DNA of 20,003 bases from an uncultured Ruminococcus sp. (GTDB lineage: Bacteria; Bacillota; Clostridia; Oscillospirales; CAG-272). The stretch covers positions 1-20,003 of the forward strand of contig CADCPG010000268.1 of NCBI GenBank assembly GCA_902803255.1. Direction: 5' to 3'. This document shows, piece by piece, positions 6,963 through 15,509 of the stretch. Made by a program: the position numbers and the translations under genes. The number at the start of each line of letters is the position of its first letter. The first letter of the stretch is position 1. The notes under the pieces were generated by a model that did no database searches, was not told the DNA's origin, and saw nothing but the letters and a program-made list of their open reading frames with translations.

Positions 6963-7295
6963 ATGAATATCAAAACAGGCGATACAGTCGTACTTCTGAC
7001 CGGAAAGTACGAGGAAAAGAAAGACAAGAACGGAAAGCTTCTGACACACAAGGTGATTGCGGTGTCCCCCGCTGAGGACAAGGTAATCGTCGAGGGCGTC
7101 AACAAGGTCCACAAACACGTCAAGCCCCGCAAGCAGGGCGATCAGGGCGGGATAATCGACACCGAAGGCGCGATCTACGCGTCGAAGGTCGCTCTCTACT
7201 GCCCCAAGTGCGAAAAGGGCGTAAGGATCAGAAATACCGTCGGCAAGGACGGCAAAAAGGTCCGCGTCTGCGCCAAGTGCGGGTATGAATTCTGA
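6963..7295 (+). CDS. rplX: 50S ribosomal protein L24 with a Cys4 zinc ribbon
   Basis: L24 (110 aa) is an assembly initiator with an N-terminal KOW fold (residues about 3-35, [15 protein letters not shown]) followed by NKVHKHVKP. The C-terminal part carries CPKC (80-83) and CAKC (103-106), a probable zinc ribbon, known in many but not all bacterial L24 proteins. rplE starts 14 nt after the stop codon when its ATG is used. AAGGAG lies before the start. Confidence 0.96.
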   Translation: MNIKTGDTVVLLTGKYEEKKDKNGKLLTHKVIAVSPAEDKVIVEGVNKVHKHVKPRKQGDQGGIIDTEGAIYASKVALYCPKCEKGVRIRNTVGKDGKKVRVCAKCGYEF

Positions 7296-7309
7296 GTGAG
7301 GTGCAGGAA

Positions 7310-7855
7310 ATGGCAGAAGTAAGACTCAAGAACAAATACAAATCGGAAATCGCCCCCGCCCTTATGCAGAAGTTCAACTACAAGAGCGTCATGCAGATCC
7401 CGAAGCTCGACAAGGTCGTGATCAACGTCGGTTCCTCCGAGGCCAGAGACAACGCCAAGGTGATCGACAACATCATCGGCGACCTCACCACCATCACCGG
7501 ACAGAAGGCCGTCCCGACCACCGCGAGGAAGTCGGTCGCGAACTTCAAGGTCAGGGAAGGGATGAAGATCGGCGCGAAGGTCACCCTCCGCGGCGACCGG
7601 ATGTACGAGTTCGTCGACAAGCTGTTCAGCTTCGCGCTTCCCAGAGTCCGCGACTTCAAGGGCATCAACCCCAACGCCTTCGACGGCCGCGGCAACTACG
7701 CCCTCGGACTCAAGGAGCAGCTTATATTCCCCGAGATCGAATATGACAAGGTCGACAAGATCCGCGGCATGGACATCTGCTTCGTGACCACGGCGAACAC
7801 CGATGAGGAAGCCCGCGAGCTGCTTATCGCGCTCGGCGCTCCCTTCGCAAAATAA
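7310..7855 (+). CDS. rplE: 50S ribosomal protein L5
   Basis: L5 (181 aa with this start) binds 5S rRNA in the central protuberance. [36 protein letters not shown] and [17 protein letters not shown] are typical. An upstream in-frame GTG at 7301 would add three residues, but GAGGTG (7298-7303) then serves as the ribosome binding site 6 nt before ATG 7310, and [10 protein letters not shown] is a usual beginning. In E. coli S8 represses the spc genes at the rplE start; that site is not obvious here. Confidence 0.95.
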   Translation: MAEVRLKNKYKSEIAPALMQKFNYKSVMQIPKLDKVVINVGSSEARDNAKVIDNIIGDLTTITGQKAVPTTARKSVANFKVREGMKIGAKVTLRGDRMYEFVDKLFSFALPRVRDFKGINPNAFDGRGNYALGLKEQLIFPEIEYDKVDKIRGMDICFVTTANTDEEARELLIALGAPFAK

Positions 7856-7868
7856 GGAGGAGGTCAAG

Positions 7869-8054
7869 ATGGCAAAGAAAGCTATGATCCTCAAGCAGCA
7901 GGCGGAGCCGAAGTTCTCCACCCGTGCGTATAACCGCTGCAGGATCTGCGGAAGGCCGCACGCCTATCTCCGCAAATACGGGATCTGCCGCATCTGCTTC
8001 CGGAATCTGGCCTACAAGGGCGAGATCCCCGGTGTCAGAAAGGCATCCTGGTAA
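7869..8054 (+). CDS. rpsN: 30S ribosomal protein S14, zinc type
   Basis: S14 type Z (61 aa), the short form common in Gram-positive bacteria. Cysteines C24, C27, C40 and C43 form the CX2C...CX2C zinc site. The ending [12 protein letters not shown] is highly conserved. AGGAGGAGG lies just upstream of ATG 7869 and overlaps the rplE stop. A second, zinc-free S14 may exist elsewhere in the genome, but nothing here shows it. Confidence 0.97.
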   Translation: MAKKAMILKQQAEPKFSTRAYNRCRICGRPHAYLRKYGICRICFRNLAYKGEIPGVRKASW

Positions 8055-8060
8055 GGACCG

Positions 8061-8170
8061 CGGACAGAAAGTCCGAAAACCCCGGATACCGGCAGGAAAC
8101 CCGGCGACCCGCCGAGTTTAACCGCCGATACCCCGCCGTCAGCGAACGGCAGCAAGATTAATTAACTTGC
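8061..8170 (+). promoter_or_regulatory. Cluster of hairpins before rpsH
   Basis: Four successive perfect short stems fill the 138-nt gap between rpsN and rpsH: CGGAC/GTCCG (8061-8065 with 8071-8075), CGGCG/CGCCG (8102-8106 with 8110-8114), GCCGT/ACGGC (8135-8139 with 8146-8150) and GCAAG/CTTGC (8152-8156 with 8166-8170). The last ends 4 nt before the rpsH ribosome binding site GGAGGA (8175-8180). S8 represses spc mRNA in E. coli, so an S8 site here is plausible but unproven. Confidence 0.45.
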
Positions 8171-8192
8171 ACATGGAGGAAAGTTAAACAAA

Positions 8193-8591
8193 ATGCAAAT
8201 GTCAGATGTTATTGCCGATATGCTCACCAGGATCAGAAACGCCAGCAACGCGAAGCATGCAACTGTTGACATCCCGGCATCGAACATGAAGAAATCGATC
8301 GTCGACATCCTCGCCGCCGAAGGCTACGTAGGCGGATACGAAGTGATCGACGACGGCAAGCAGGGCACCATCCGCGTCACCCTGAAGTACACAGGCAAGA
8401 AGCAGCAGGTCATCCGCGGCATCCGCCGGGTCTCCAAGCCCGGTCTCCGCATCTACGCCGGCTGCGACGAGATGCCCAGGGTCATGAACGGACTCGGCAT
8501 CGCCATAGTTTCAACGTCCAAGGGCATCATGACCGACAAGCAGGCCAGAAGAGAAAAGGTCGGCGGCGAAGTCATCGCCTTCGTATGGTAA
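8193..8591 (+). CDS. rpsH: 30S ribosomal protein S8
   Basis: S8 (132 aa) binds helix 21 of 16S rRNA and is a primary assembly protein. [17 protein letters not shown] at the start and [20 protein letters not shown] near the end are diagnostic. The start at 8193 is fixed by that conserved beginning; GGAGGA lies 12 nt upstream, a rather long spacing. The 138-nt structured gap before it is one of the widest inside the operon. Confidence 0.97.
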   Translation: MQMSDVIADMLTRIRNASNAKHATVDIPASNMKKSIVDILAAEGYVGGYEVIDDGKQGTIRVTLKYTGKKQQVIRGIRRVSKPGLRIYAGCDEMPRVMNGLGIAIVSTSKGIMTDKQARREKVGGEVIAFVW

Positions 8592-8609
8592 TCGGGGAGG
8601 CTGTGTGAG

Positions 8610-9185
8610 ATGTCAAGAATAGGAAGAATGCCCATCGCGGTACCCGCGGGCGTCGAAGTCAAGGTTGACGACATGAACGTCGTCACCGTCAAAGGCAAGC
8701 TCGGCACGCTCAGCCAGAAGATCAACCCCGCCATCAAGGTCAACGTCGAGACCGGCAGAGTTACCCTCGAGCGCAGTTCTGACGAGAAGGAGATCAAGAG
8801 CCTTCACGGTCTCTCGAGATCGCTCGTCCACGACATGGTCGTCGGTGTTTCCGAGGGCTTCTCGAAGACCCTCGAGATCCACGGCACCGGTTACAGAGCC
8901 CAGGTCCAGAACAAGAACCTTCTTCTCTGGGTCGGACATTCGCTCGTGAACGGAATGCCCCAGCAGAGACTGACCATTCCCCAGCCCGAAGGAATAACCT
9001 TCGAGGTCGCCGAAAAGGTCGTCCCGATCCTCATCACGGTCAAAGGCGCGGACAAGCAGCAGGTCGGTCAGCTGGCCGCCGTCATCCGCGGAAAGAGACC
9101 TCCCGAGCCCTACCACGGAAGCGGCATAAGATATGCCGGCGAAAAGATCCGCCGCAAGGCCGGCAAGTCCGCCAAGGCCAAATGA
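8610..9185 (+). CDS. rplF: 50S ribosomal protein L6
   Basis: L6 (191 aa) has two similar alpha-beta domains and lies near the factor-binding site. SRIGRMPIAVPAGVEV at the start and the late KRPPEPYHGSGIRYAGEKIRRK segment are signatures. GGGGAGG lies upstream of the ATG at 8610. The C-terminus ends in a short Lys/Ala tail (RRKAGKSAKAK), as in many L6 proteins. Confidence 0.97.
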   Translation: MSRIGRMPIAVPAGVEVKVDDMNVVTVKGKLGTLSQKINPAIKVNVETGRVTLERSSDEKEIKSLHGLSRSLVHDMVVGVSEGFSKTLEIHGTGYRAQVQNKNLLLWVGHSLVNGMPQQRLTIPQPEGITFEVAEKVVPILITVKGADKQQVGQLAAVIRGKRPPEPYHGSGIRYAGEKIRRKAGKSAKAK

Positions 9186-9203
9186 TGAAAGGAGTGCGTA
9201 CAG

Positions 9204-9560
9204 ATGGTATCAAAGAAGAATAAGAACCTCGCGCGCAAGAAGAGACACATCAGAGTCAGAGCCAAGATATCCGGAACGGCCGAAAGACCGAGACTGGCTG
9301 TCTACCGCTCGATCAACAACATCAGCGCGCAGATCATCGACGATGTCAAAGGCGTCACTCTTGTTTCCGCTTCGTCCTACGAAAAGGATTTCGGGAACGG
9401 CGGCAACCGCGAGGCTGCGAAAAAAGTCGGCAAACTCGTTGCCGAGAGAGCAATCAAGGAAGGTATCACCGAAGTCGTGTTCGACAGAGGCGGCTATCTT
9501 TATCACGGACGTGTATCGGAACTGGCTGAGGGTGCCCGCGAGGGCGGCCTGAAGTTCTGA
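9204..9560 (+). CDS. rplR: 50S ribosomal protein L18
   Basis: L18 (118 aa) binds 5S rRNA with L5. The basic N-terminus [37 protein letters not shown] and the ending [24 protein letters not shown] match the family. AAAGGAG lies before the ATG. A 76-nt gap with an inverted repeat separates it from rpsE. Confidence 0.97.
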   Translation: MVSKKNKNLARKKRHIRVRAKISGTAERPRLAVYRSINNISAQIIDDVKGVTLVSASSYEKDFGNGGNREAAKKVGKLVAERAIKEGITEVVFDRGGYLYHGRVSELAEGAREGGLKF

Positions 9561-9596
9561 ATGAACCGACATTTTGGCCGGATCCGGTTTGTACAC

Positions 9597-9618
9597 TGTT
9601 CAAAAACACATTTGAACA
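9597..9618 (+). promoter_or_regulatory. Inverted repeat before rpsE
   Basis: TGTTCAAA (9597-9604) and TTTGAACA (9611-9618) are a perfect 8-bp inverted repeat around the 6-nt spacer AACACA. It lies 5 nt upstream of the rpsE ribosome binding site AGGGAG (9624-9629). The pairing is AT-rich, so as RNA it would be a modest hairpin; as DNA it resembles an operator. No T run follows. Confidence 0.4.
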
Positions 9619-9636
9619 TTCAAAGGGAGCAAAACA

Positions 9637-10155
9637 ATGGCATTTAGAAACAGCAATGTCGAGGAAAAGGAATATTCCGAAAACCTCGTTGCACTGAACC
9701 GTGTTTCCAAGACCGTTAAAGGTGGCCGTGTTGCCCGCTTTGCCGCGCTGATGGTAGTCGGTGACGGCAACGGACATGTCGGAGCAGGACTCGGAAAAGC
9801 GACCGAGGTCCCAGAAGCTATCCGCAAGGGGATCGAGGACGCGAAGAAAAACATGATCACGGTATCTCTCAAGGGTACCACGATCCCTCACCAGGTGACA
9901 GGCGTCTTCGGAGCGGGCAGAGTTCTGCTCAAGCCGGCTGCCCCCGGTACCGGTATCATCGCCGGTTCGAAGGTGAGAATGGTTCTCGAGGCCGCGGGCA
10001 TCAAGAATATCCGCGCAAAATGCCTCAGATCCAACAACCCCGTGAACGTCGTCAGAGCGACGATGGAAGGGCTTAAGGAACTCCGTTCGGCGAACGATGT
10101 CGCGAAGGTACGCGACCTGAGCGTCGACGACGTAAAGGGAGGCGCGTCAAGATGA
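9637..10155 (+). CDS. rpsE: 30S ribosomal protein S5
   Basis: S5 (172 aa) lies at the mRNA entry site and influences decoding accuracy. An N-terminal double-stranded RNA-binding domain has [20 protein letters not shown] and [12 protein letters not shown]; the C-terminal domain has [19 protein letters not shown]. The ATG at 9637 has AGGGAG 7 nt upstream. The stop overlaps the rpmD start as ATGA. Confidence 0.97.
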   Translation: MAFRNSNVEEKEYSENLVALNRVSKTVKGGRVARFAALMVVGDGNGHVGAGLGKATEVPEAIRKGIEDAKKNMITVSLKGTTIPHQVTGVFGAGRVLLKPAAPGTGIIAGSKVRMVLEAAGIKNIRAKCLRSNNPVNVVRATMEGLKELRSANDVAKVRDLSVDDVKGGASR

Positions 10156-10346
10156 AGAAAGTCACTCTTGTAAAATCTCTCATCGCCTGCAAGCCCAATC
10201 AGAAAGCGACCGCTGCGTCGCTCGGACTCCGCAAGATCGGCGACTGCATACTGCACGCCGAAGGTCCGGCGCTCGACGGTAAAATCAGGATCCTCGCCCA
10301 TCTCGTAAAGGTCGAGGACGCCGACCGAAAGGAGGACGCAGAATGA
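10152..10346 (+). CDS. rpmD: 50S ribosomal protein L30
   Basis: L30 (64 aa) is a small 50S protein. [27 protein letters not shown] matches the family motif around KxxQ..T...LGL. Both ends overlap neighbours by ATGA (10152-10155 with rpsE, 10343-10346 with rplO), which implies tightly coupled translation of the S5-L30-L15 group. Confidence 0.95.
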   Translation: MKKVTLVKSLIACKPNQKATAASLGLRKIGDCILHAEGPALDGKIRILAHLVKVEDADRKEDAE

Positions 10347-10786
10347 AACTTCATGAACTCAGCCCCGCCGAAGGCTCGGTGAAGGCTTCCTTCCGCAAGG
10401 GAAGAGGCGTCGGATCCGGCAACGGAAAGACTGCGGGCAAGGGACATAAGGGACAGAACGCCCGTTCGGGCGGCGGTGTCCGTCCGGGTTTCGAAGGCGG
10501 ACAGTTCCCGATCTACAGACAGCTTCCGAAGAGGGGCTTCAACAACAAGAGATTCGCGACAGTTTACGCTACTGTAAACGTCAGCGACCTCAACTGCTTT
10601 GCGGACGGTGATACCGTCGATATCGAGACCCTGCTCGCCGCACGGATCATCCGTAAGGAATACGACGGGCTCAAGGTCCTGGGCGGTGGCGAGCTTACCC
10701 GTAAGCTTACTGTAAAGGCTGCCGGTTTCTCGGCGTCGGCAAAGCAAAAAATAGAGGCTGCAGGCGGGACCACCGAGGAGGTGTAA
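10343..10786 (+). CDS. rplO: 50S ribosomal protein L15
   Basis: L15 (147 aa) is a late-assembly 50S protein. [65 protein letters not shown] are classic. The C-terminal domain has [15 protein letters not shown]. Overlaps rpmD by 4 nt; secY follows after 2 nt, with GAGGAGGTG at the very end of rplO as its ribosome binding site. Confidence 0.97.
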   Translation: MKLHELSPAEGSVKASFRKGRGVGSGNGKTAGKGHKGQNARSGGGVRPGFEGGQFPIYRQLPKRGFNNKRFATVYATVNVSDLNCFADGDTVDIETLLAARIIRKEYDGLKVLGGGELTRKLTVKAAGFSASAKQKIEAAGGTTEEV

Positions 10787-10788
10787 GG

Positions 10789-12135
10789 ATGTTTGCGACC
10801 TTTAAGAACGCCTGGAAGATCACAGATCTGAGAGCGAAAATGCTGTTTACGCTCCTCATCGTTCTGATCTACCGTCTCGGCGCCTCAGTCCCGCTTCCTT
10901 ACGTCAGCAAGGCCGCGCTCGATTCCTTCAACACCTTCGCCGCGGGATCGATACTTCAGTACATGAACATCCTCTCGGGCGACGCGTTCGGAAAAGCAAC
11001 GCTGTTTGCACTTTCGGTATCCCCCTACATCACGGCTTCGATCGTCATCCAGCTCCTTACCGTCGCGATCCCCGCTCTTCAGCGGCTGTCCAAGGACGGT
11101 GAAGAGGGCAGGAAGAAGATCAACTCGATCACAAGATACGCGACCGTCGTGCTGGCGATAATCACCGCCTACGGCTATATGCAGATCATGAACTCCTACG
11201 GCATGCTCGTTTCCGGCATCAACTGGTTCGGCAAGCTCGTGCTCATCGTCTGCTACTGCGCCGGCGCCGCGATAATCATGTGGCTGGCCGAGAAGATCAA
11301 CGAACACGGTATCGGCAACGGTATCTCGATGATCCTCTTTGCCAACATCATCGCCAGAGTCCCCACTCTTCTGTGGCAGGTTTGGAGAATGATGTTCAGC
11401 GAAGCGAACGGCTTCTCGACTCTGTTCAAGGGATTCAGATGGTGGGGCATACTGCTCGCCGTCCTGTCGCTCGGCATCACCCTCGCGATGACGATCTTCA
11501 TCGTATGGTTCACGAACTCCGAGCGCCGCATCCCGATCCTCTACGCCAAACGCGTCGTCGGACGCAAGATGTACGGCGGTCAGTCCTCGAACCTGCCGAT
11601 CAAGCTGAACATGTCGGGCGTCATGCCCATCATCTTCGCCAGCTCGATCGTCTCGATCCCGGCGACCATCGGCTCCTTCACCGGCGGCAAGTTCCAGACG
11701 TTCATGGAAAAATACTTCAACTACAACACCTGGCTGTATTTCCTGATATATATGGCTCTGATAGTGGTCTTCTCGTTCTTCTACATCCTGATCTCGTTTG
11801 ACCCTGTCGAAGTAGCCAACAATATCCAGAAAAACGGCGGTTCGATACCCGGGATCAGATCGGGCAGACCGACGGTGGCCTACATCAAGAAGATTCTGAA
11901 CAGGATCACGCTGATCGGCGCCGTGTTCCTCTGCATCGTGGCGGGACTCCCGATCCTCATCTCGATAATCAACAACCTTATCAACCCGAACAGCACGACT
12001 CTTGCCGGAATCGCATTCGGCGGAAACTCTCTGCTGATCGTTGTAGGCGTTATCATCGAACTTGTTCATGATCTGGAGGCTCAGGTGGCTCTCAGAAGCT
12101 ACGGAAAGTCCCAGATAAAGGGCATCTTCGGCTGA
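10789..12135 (+). CDS. secY: Preprotein translocase subunit SecY
   Basis: SecY (448 aa) is the channel of the Sec translocon, which moves and inserts proteins across the cytoplasmic membrane with SecE, SecG and SecA. The family's ten transmembrane segments can be traced as hydrophobic stretches. Conserved landmarks include the early IYRLGASVPLP, GIGNGISMILFANI, GGQSSNLPIKLNMSGVMPII and the C-terminal RSYGKSQIKGIFG. It lies 2 nt after rplO and uses GAGGAGGTG within the end of that gene, the usual location between rplO and adk. Confidence 0.98.
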   Translation: MFATFKNAWKITDLRAKMLFTLLIVLIYRLGASVPLPYVSKAALDSFNTFAAGSILQYMNILSGDAFGKATLFALSVSPYITASIVIQLLTVAIPALQRLSKDGEEGRKKINSITRYATVVLAIITAYGYMQIMNSYGMLVSGINWFGKLVLIVCYCAGAAIIMWLAEKINEHGIGNGISMILFANIIARVPTLLWQVWRMMFSEANGFSTLFKGFRWWGILLAVLSLGITLAMTIFIVWFTNSERRIPILYAKRVVGRKMYGGQSSNLPIKLNMSGVMPIIFASSIVSIPATIGSFTGGKFQTFMEKYFNYNTWLYFLIYMALIVVFSFFYILISFDPVEVANNIQKNGGSIPGIRSGRPTVAYIKKILNRITLIGAVFLCIVAGLPILISIINNLINPNSTTLAGIAFGGNSLLIVVGVIIELVHDLEAQVALRSYGKSQIKGIFG

Positions 12136-12159
12136 TACGGCTCCGGGAGGAAAAAAGCA

Positions 12160-12807
12160 ATGAATCTGATACTGTTGGGTGCCCCCGGTGCGGGAAAAGG
12201 CACACAGGCGGAACAGATTTCGGAGCGGGAGGGCATCCCCGCCATCTCGACGGGACAGATCCTCCGTAATGCCATGAGATCGGGCAGCGAGCTCGGTCTC
12301 ACGGCAAAACAGTATGTCGAAAGCGGAGCTCTTGTTCCCGACGACATAGTGATCGGCATTATCAGGGAATATCTTGAATCAGATGAATGCAGGCACGGTT
12401 TTGTCCTCGACGGCTTCCCGCGGACCATCGCCCAGGCGGAGGCCCTGAAGCGGCTGGGGATAAAGATCGATGCCGTGCTGACGATCGAAGTCCCCGACGA
12501 AAAGATCGTCGGCAGAATGAGCGGAAGACGGTTCTGCGAATGCGGCGCGTCCTACCATACCGACTACCTGCCCCCCAAAGTCGAAGGGATCTGCGACAGA
12601 TGCGGCAAGGAGCTCTATATCAGAGACGACGACAAGCCGGAAACGGTTCTGTCGAGACTTGAAACGTATCACCGGCAGACCGAACCGCTGATAGGATACT
12701 ATCGCGGCGAGGGCCTTCTGATCACCGTGGAGGGACAGGAGAGAGTCGAGGACACGACGGAGCTTGTAAGACAGGCTCTCATGAACGGAACGGAGAACAA
12801 ACAGTAA
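12160..12807 (+). CDS. adk: Adenylate kinase with a Cys-bearing lid
   Basis: Adenylate kinase (215 aa) interconverts ATP + AMP and 2 ADP in the cytoplasm. The P-loop GAPGAGKGT spans 7-15, the AMP site has DGFPRT at 84-89, and the lid runs about 121-160. The lid carries cysteines C126, C128, C145 and C148. In zinc-bearing Gram-positive adenylate kinases the first pair is usually CX2C; here it is CEC, one residue shorter, so zinc geometry may differ. GGGAGG precedes the ATG; map begins directly after the stop. Confidence 0.97.
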   Translation: MNLILLGAPGAGKGTQAEQISEREGIPAISTGQILRNAMRSGSELGLTAKQYVESGALVPDDIVIGIIREYLESDECRHGFVLDGFPRTIAQAEALKRLGIKIDAVLTIEVPDEKIVGRMSGRRFCECGASYHTDYLPPKVEGICDRCGKELYIRDDDKPETVLSRLETYHRQTEPLIGYYRGEGLLITVEGQERVEDTTELVRQALMNGTENKQ

Positions 12808-13566
12808 ATGATTTCGCTTAAAAACCCGCAGCAGATAGCCGAAATGAAGGAAGCGGGCAGGATAACCGCGGAGGCGATGGCAGCGGCGGTCGAGGCCGTA
12901 AAAGAAGGCATCTCGACCTGGGATCTCGACAGAGTGATCCGCCACCGCATCGAAAACTGCGGCGCCCGCCCGACCTTCCTCGGTTACGGAGGGTTCCCGG
13001 GGTCTGCGTGTATAAGCGTCAACAACGAAGTGATCCACGGCATTCCTTCGAGGAGAAGGATACTTCACGAAGGCGACATAGTCAAGATCGACGTAGGCGC
13101 CTTCTATCGCGGATTCACCGGCGATATGGCGAGGACCGTGCCCGTCGGAAGGATATCCGAGGAGGCGCAGCGCCTGATCGACGTGACGCGCGAGTCGTTC
13201 GAATGCGGCGCCGCCGCATTCGTTGCCGGAGGACGTCTCGGAGACATCGGGAGCGCGATTCAGACTAAAGTCGAATCCGAAGGCTTCAGCGTGGTCCGCA
13301 GATACGTAGGCCACGGCGTGGGGCACGAGCTCCACGAGGATCCCGATGTTCCGAACTACGGAACGGCCGGACGCGGCCCGAGGCTCCAGGTGGGCATGAC
13401 GCTTGCCATCGAGCCGATGGTGAACGCCGGCACTTGCGAAGTGACCGTTGACAGGAGAGACGGCTGGACGGTGAGGACCGCCGACGGCAGGCTTTCCGCA
13501 CATCACGAAAACTCGGTGGCGCTGACCGAAGACGGTCCGGTGATCCTCACCGCTGTGTACGACTGA
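12808..13566 (+). CDS. map: Methionine aminopeptidase, type I
   Basis: Removes the N-terminal methionine of nascent proteins on the ribosome. At 252 aa it is a compact type Ia enzyme. The five metal ligands are present: D95 and D106 (KIDVGAFYRGFTGDMART), H169 (GHGVGHELHEDP), E202 (IEPMV) and E234 (HHENSVALTEDG), along with H77 of the active site. The ATG follows the adk TAA with no gap. No zinc-finger or SEC-C extension is present. Confidence 0.97.
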   Translation: MISLKNPQQIAEMKEAGRITAEAMAAAVEAVKEGISTWDLDRVIRHRIENCGARPTFLGYGGFPGSACISVNNEVIHGIPSRRRILHEGDIVKIDVGAFYRGFTGDMARTVPVGRISEEAQRLIDVTRESFECGAAAFVAGGRLGDIGSAIQTKVESEGFSVVRRYVGHGVGHELHEDPDVPNYGTAGRGPRLQVGMTLAIEPMVNAGTCEVTVDRRDGWTVRTADGRLSAHHENSVALTEDGPVILTAVYD

Positions 13567-13614
13567 CGGGATACCCGTGCGGTCAGATCTGAATTTAAGA
13601 TAGGGGTGATTACT

Positions 13615-13833
13615 CTGCCTAAAGACGATGTTGTCGAATTCGAGGGCACGGTCATCGAGGCTCTGCCCAACGCGCTGTTCAAAGTACAGCTGCCCAACGG
13701 ATACACGGTGCTTGCCCACATATCGGGCAAACTCCGCCAGAATTATATCAGGATCCTCCCGGGAGATCACGTAAAGGTCGAGGTTTCGGTCTACGATCTC
13801 ACGAAGGGCAGGATCACCTGGCGCACGAAGTGA
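13615..13833 (+). CDS. infA: Translation initiation factor IF-1, probable CTG start
   Basis: IF-1 is an OB-fold protein that blocks the 30S A site during initiation. [22 protein letters not shown] and [21 protein letters not shown] identify it. No ATG exists near the expected start. With CTG at 13615 the protein is exactly 72 aa, starts (M)PKDDVVE like the usual MAKDDVIE, and AGGGGTGA (13602-13609) serves as ribosome binding site 5 nt upstream. GTG at 13606 is in frame but lies inside that site and has no site of its own; ATT at 13609 is also in frame. It follows map after 48 nt; the KOW-domain gene often found here in Clostridia is absent. Confidence 0.93.
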   Translation: MPKDDVVEFEGTVIEALPNALFKVQLPNGYTVLAHISGKLRQNYIRILPGDHVKVEVSVYDLTKGRITWRTK

Positions 13834-13888
13834 CGCCGGGACAGATTCAAAAGCCAAGAAAAAACAGAGAAAGGCATGGTGAGATACG

Positions 13889-14002
13889 TTGAAAGTTAAG
13901 CCATCCGTAAAAAAGATCTGCGACAAGTGCAAGATCATCAAGAGACACGGCCGGGTCATGGTCATCTGTGAGAACCCGAAGCACAAGCAGCGCCAGGGCT
14001 GA
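13889..14002 (+). CDS. rpmJ: 50S ribosomal protein L36, zinc type
   Basis: L36 is the smallest ribosomal protein (37 aa, standard length). The frame starts at TTG 13889 and reads [14 protein letters not shown], then a basic middle, then [16 protein letters not shown]11, C14, C27 and H32 form the conserved zinc site. GGTGA (13878-13882) lies 6 nt before the TTG and there is no ATG alternative. The infA-rpmJ-rpsM order is the universal bacterial one. Confidence 0.96.
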   Translation: MKVKPSVKKICDKCKIIKRHGRVMVICENPKHKQRQG

Positions 14003-14038
14003 CGTGTCACACAACAGGAAAAAGGAAGGATAAACAGA

Positions 14039-14413
14039 ATGGCTCGTATAGCTGGTGTAGACATTCCCAACGCCAAGCGCGTCGAGATTGCCCTTACCTA
14101 CATTTACGGTATCGGACGCAAAAGTGCGAATGACATTCTCGCAAAGACCGGGATCGATCCCAACACCCGCGCCAAGGATCTTACCGAAGACGAAGTCGCG
14201 AAGCTTCGTGACGAGATTGAGAACAACTACGTCGTAGAGGGCGACCTCAGACGCGACGTCAGCCTCAACATCAAGCGTCTTACCGAGATCAACTGCTACC
14301 GCGGAATCAGACACAGAAAAGGTCTTCCGGTTCGCGGACAGAGGACAAAGACCAACGCCAGGACCCGCAAGGGACCCGTTAAGACCATCGCGAACAAGAA
14401 GAAAGGAGCATAA
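14039..14413 (+). CDS. rpsM: 30S ribosomal protein S13
   Basis: S13 (124 aa) lies in the 30S head, touches the P-site tRNA and bridges to the large subunit. [21 protein letters not shown] and [20 protein letters not shown] are hallmark segments; the tail ends in a lysine-rich run. GGAAGGA lies upstream of ATG 14039, in a 36-nt gap that shows no clear S4-binding pseudoknot. Confidence 0.98.
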   Translation: MARIAGVDIPNAKRVEIALTYIYGIGRKSANDILAKTGIDPNTRAKDLTEDEVAKLRDEIENNYVVEGDLRRDVSLNIKRLTEINCYRGIRHRKGLPVRGQRTKTNARTRKGPVKTIANKKKGA

Positions 14414-14421
14414 GAAGGCTA

Positions 14422-14820
14422 ATGGCTAAAGCTGCTGCTAAGAAGGTCATAAAGAAACGCCGCGAACGCAAGAATATACCGTTCGGCCAGGTACATATCC
14501 GCGCGACCTTCAACAATACCATCGTGACCGTCACCGATTCTGACGGAAATGTCATTTCGTGGGCTTCAGCCGGTGAACTCGGATTCAAAGGTTCGAGAAA
14601 ATCCACCCCCTTTGCGGCTCAGCAGGCGTCCGAGACCGCTGCCAAGGCAGCTATGGAACACGGACTCAAGTCAGTTGAAGTTTATGTCAGAGGACCGGGT
14701 CAGGGACGCGAATCCGCTATTCGCGCGCTCGATGCGGTTGGACTGCAGGTGACTCTTATCAAAGATATGACACCGGTGCCGCACAACGGCTGCAGACCCC
14801 CGAAGCGCCGCCGCGTCTGA
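14422..14820 (+). CDS. rpsK: 30S ribosomal protein S11
   Basis: S11 (132 aa) forms part of the 30S platform near the mRNA exit. [36 protein letters not shown] and the ending [13 protein letters not shown] are characteristic. It starts 8 nt after rpsM, whose final codons carry the GAAAGGAG ribosome binding site. Confidence 0.97.
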   Translation: MAKAAAKKVIKKRRERKNIPFGQVHIRATFNNTIVTVTDSDGNVISWASAGELGFKGSRKSTPFAAQQASETAAKAAMEHGLKSVEVYVRGPGQGRESAIRALDAVGLQVTLIKDMTPVPHNGCRPPKRRRV

Positions 14821-14852
14821 TCCGAAAAACACAGGAGGAGGAACCACAAAAC

Positions 14853-15509
14853 ATGGCAAGATATACTGGACCCGATTGCAAGCAGTGCCGCAGAGAAGGC
14901 GCCAAGCTCTTTCTTAAGGGCGATCGCTGCTCCTCGGGAAAATGCCCGTTTGACAGAGTAGAGACAGGTGCCCGCGGACGCGATACCGCCCCCGCGGCTC
15001 CCGGACAGCACGGAGCGGCCAAGAAGAAACTCAGAGAGTACGGCAGACAGCTTCGTGAAAAGGAAAAGGTGAGAAGGATCTACGGAGTTCTTGAGCGCCA
15101 GTTCCACAATTACTACCTCAAAGCCGAAGCCAAGGAAGGCATGGCCGGTGAGAACCTGCTTGTTCTTCTCGAGCGCAGACTTGACAACGCCGTATACCGC
15201 ATGGGATTCGGACCGAGCCGCAGCGCCGCGCGTCAGCTGACTCTCCACGATCACATCACCGTAAACGGAAAGAAAGTCAATATCCCTTCCTATTCGGTTA
15301 AGGTCGGTGATGTCATTGGCGTGAGCGAATATTCGAAGAAGAAGGATTCCGTGAAGGCTCTTATCGAAGCTATCGCTTCGAAGAACGCTCCCAAGTGGCT
15401 TGAAGTCAACGCTGAGAACGCCACGGCCAAGGTCATCGCCCTGCCCGCGAGAGACGACATAGAATTCGACTGCAACGAACAGCTTATCGTCGAGCTCTAT
15501 TCAAAATAA
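14853..15509 (+). CDS. rpsD: 30S ribosomal protein S4, zinc type
   Basis: S4 (218 aa) is a primary 16S rRNA binder. [16 protein letters not shown] begins the N-terminal zinc form, with cysteines 9, 12, 26 and 31. The S4 RNA-binding domain carries [16 protein letters not shown] and [19 protein letters not shown]. It is about 10-15 residues longer than the common S4. AGGAGGAGG precedes the ATG. Its position between rpsK and rpoA is typical of Clostridia; in Bacillus subtilis rpsD lies elsewhere. Confidence 0.97.
   Translation: MARYTGPDCKQCRREGAKLFLKGDRCSSGKCPFDRVETGARGRDTAPAAPGQHGAAKKKLREYGRQLREKEKVRRIYGVLERQFHNYYLKAEAKEGMAGENLLVLLERRLDNAVYRMGFGPSRSAARQLTLHDHITVNGKKVNIPSYSVKVGDVIGVSEYSKKKDSVKALIEAIASKNAPKWLEVNAENATAKVIALPARDDIEFDCNEQLIVELYSK

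Noticed and set aside
7301..7309. GTG start for rplE
   Set aside because: It overlaps the GAGGTG ribosome binding site of the better ATG at 7310.
9569..9597. Internal promoter before rpsE
   Set aside because: The TACACT box has no acceptable -35 at the right distance.
10885..12069. A 394-codon minus-strand frame opposite secY
   Set aside because: Charged, repetitive translation complementary to hydrophobic SecY codons; no start signals.
13606..13614. GTG start for infA
   Set aside because: The codon is inside the AGGGGTGA ribosome binding site and no other site lies upstream; the extra residues are not in the family.
12379..14076. A 565-codon open frame on the minus strand
   Set aside because: It lies antisense across adk, map, infA and rpmJ, has no ribosome binding site or known domain, and is explained by the GC-rich codon use of the + strand genes.
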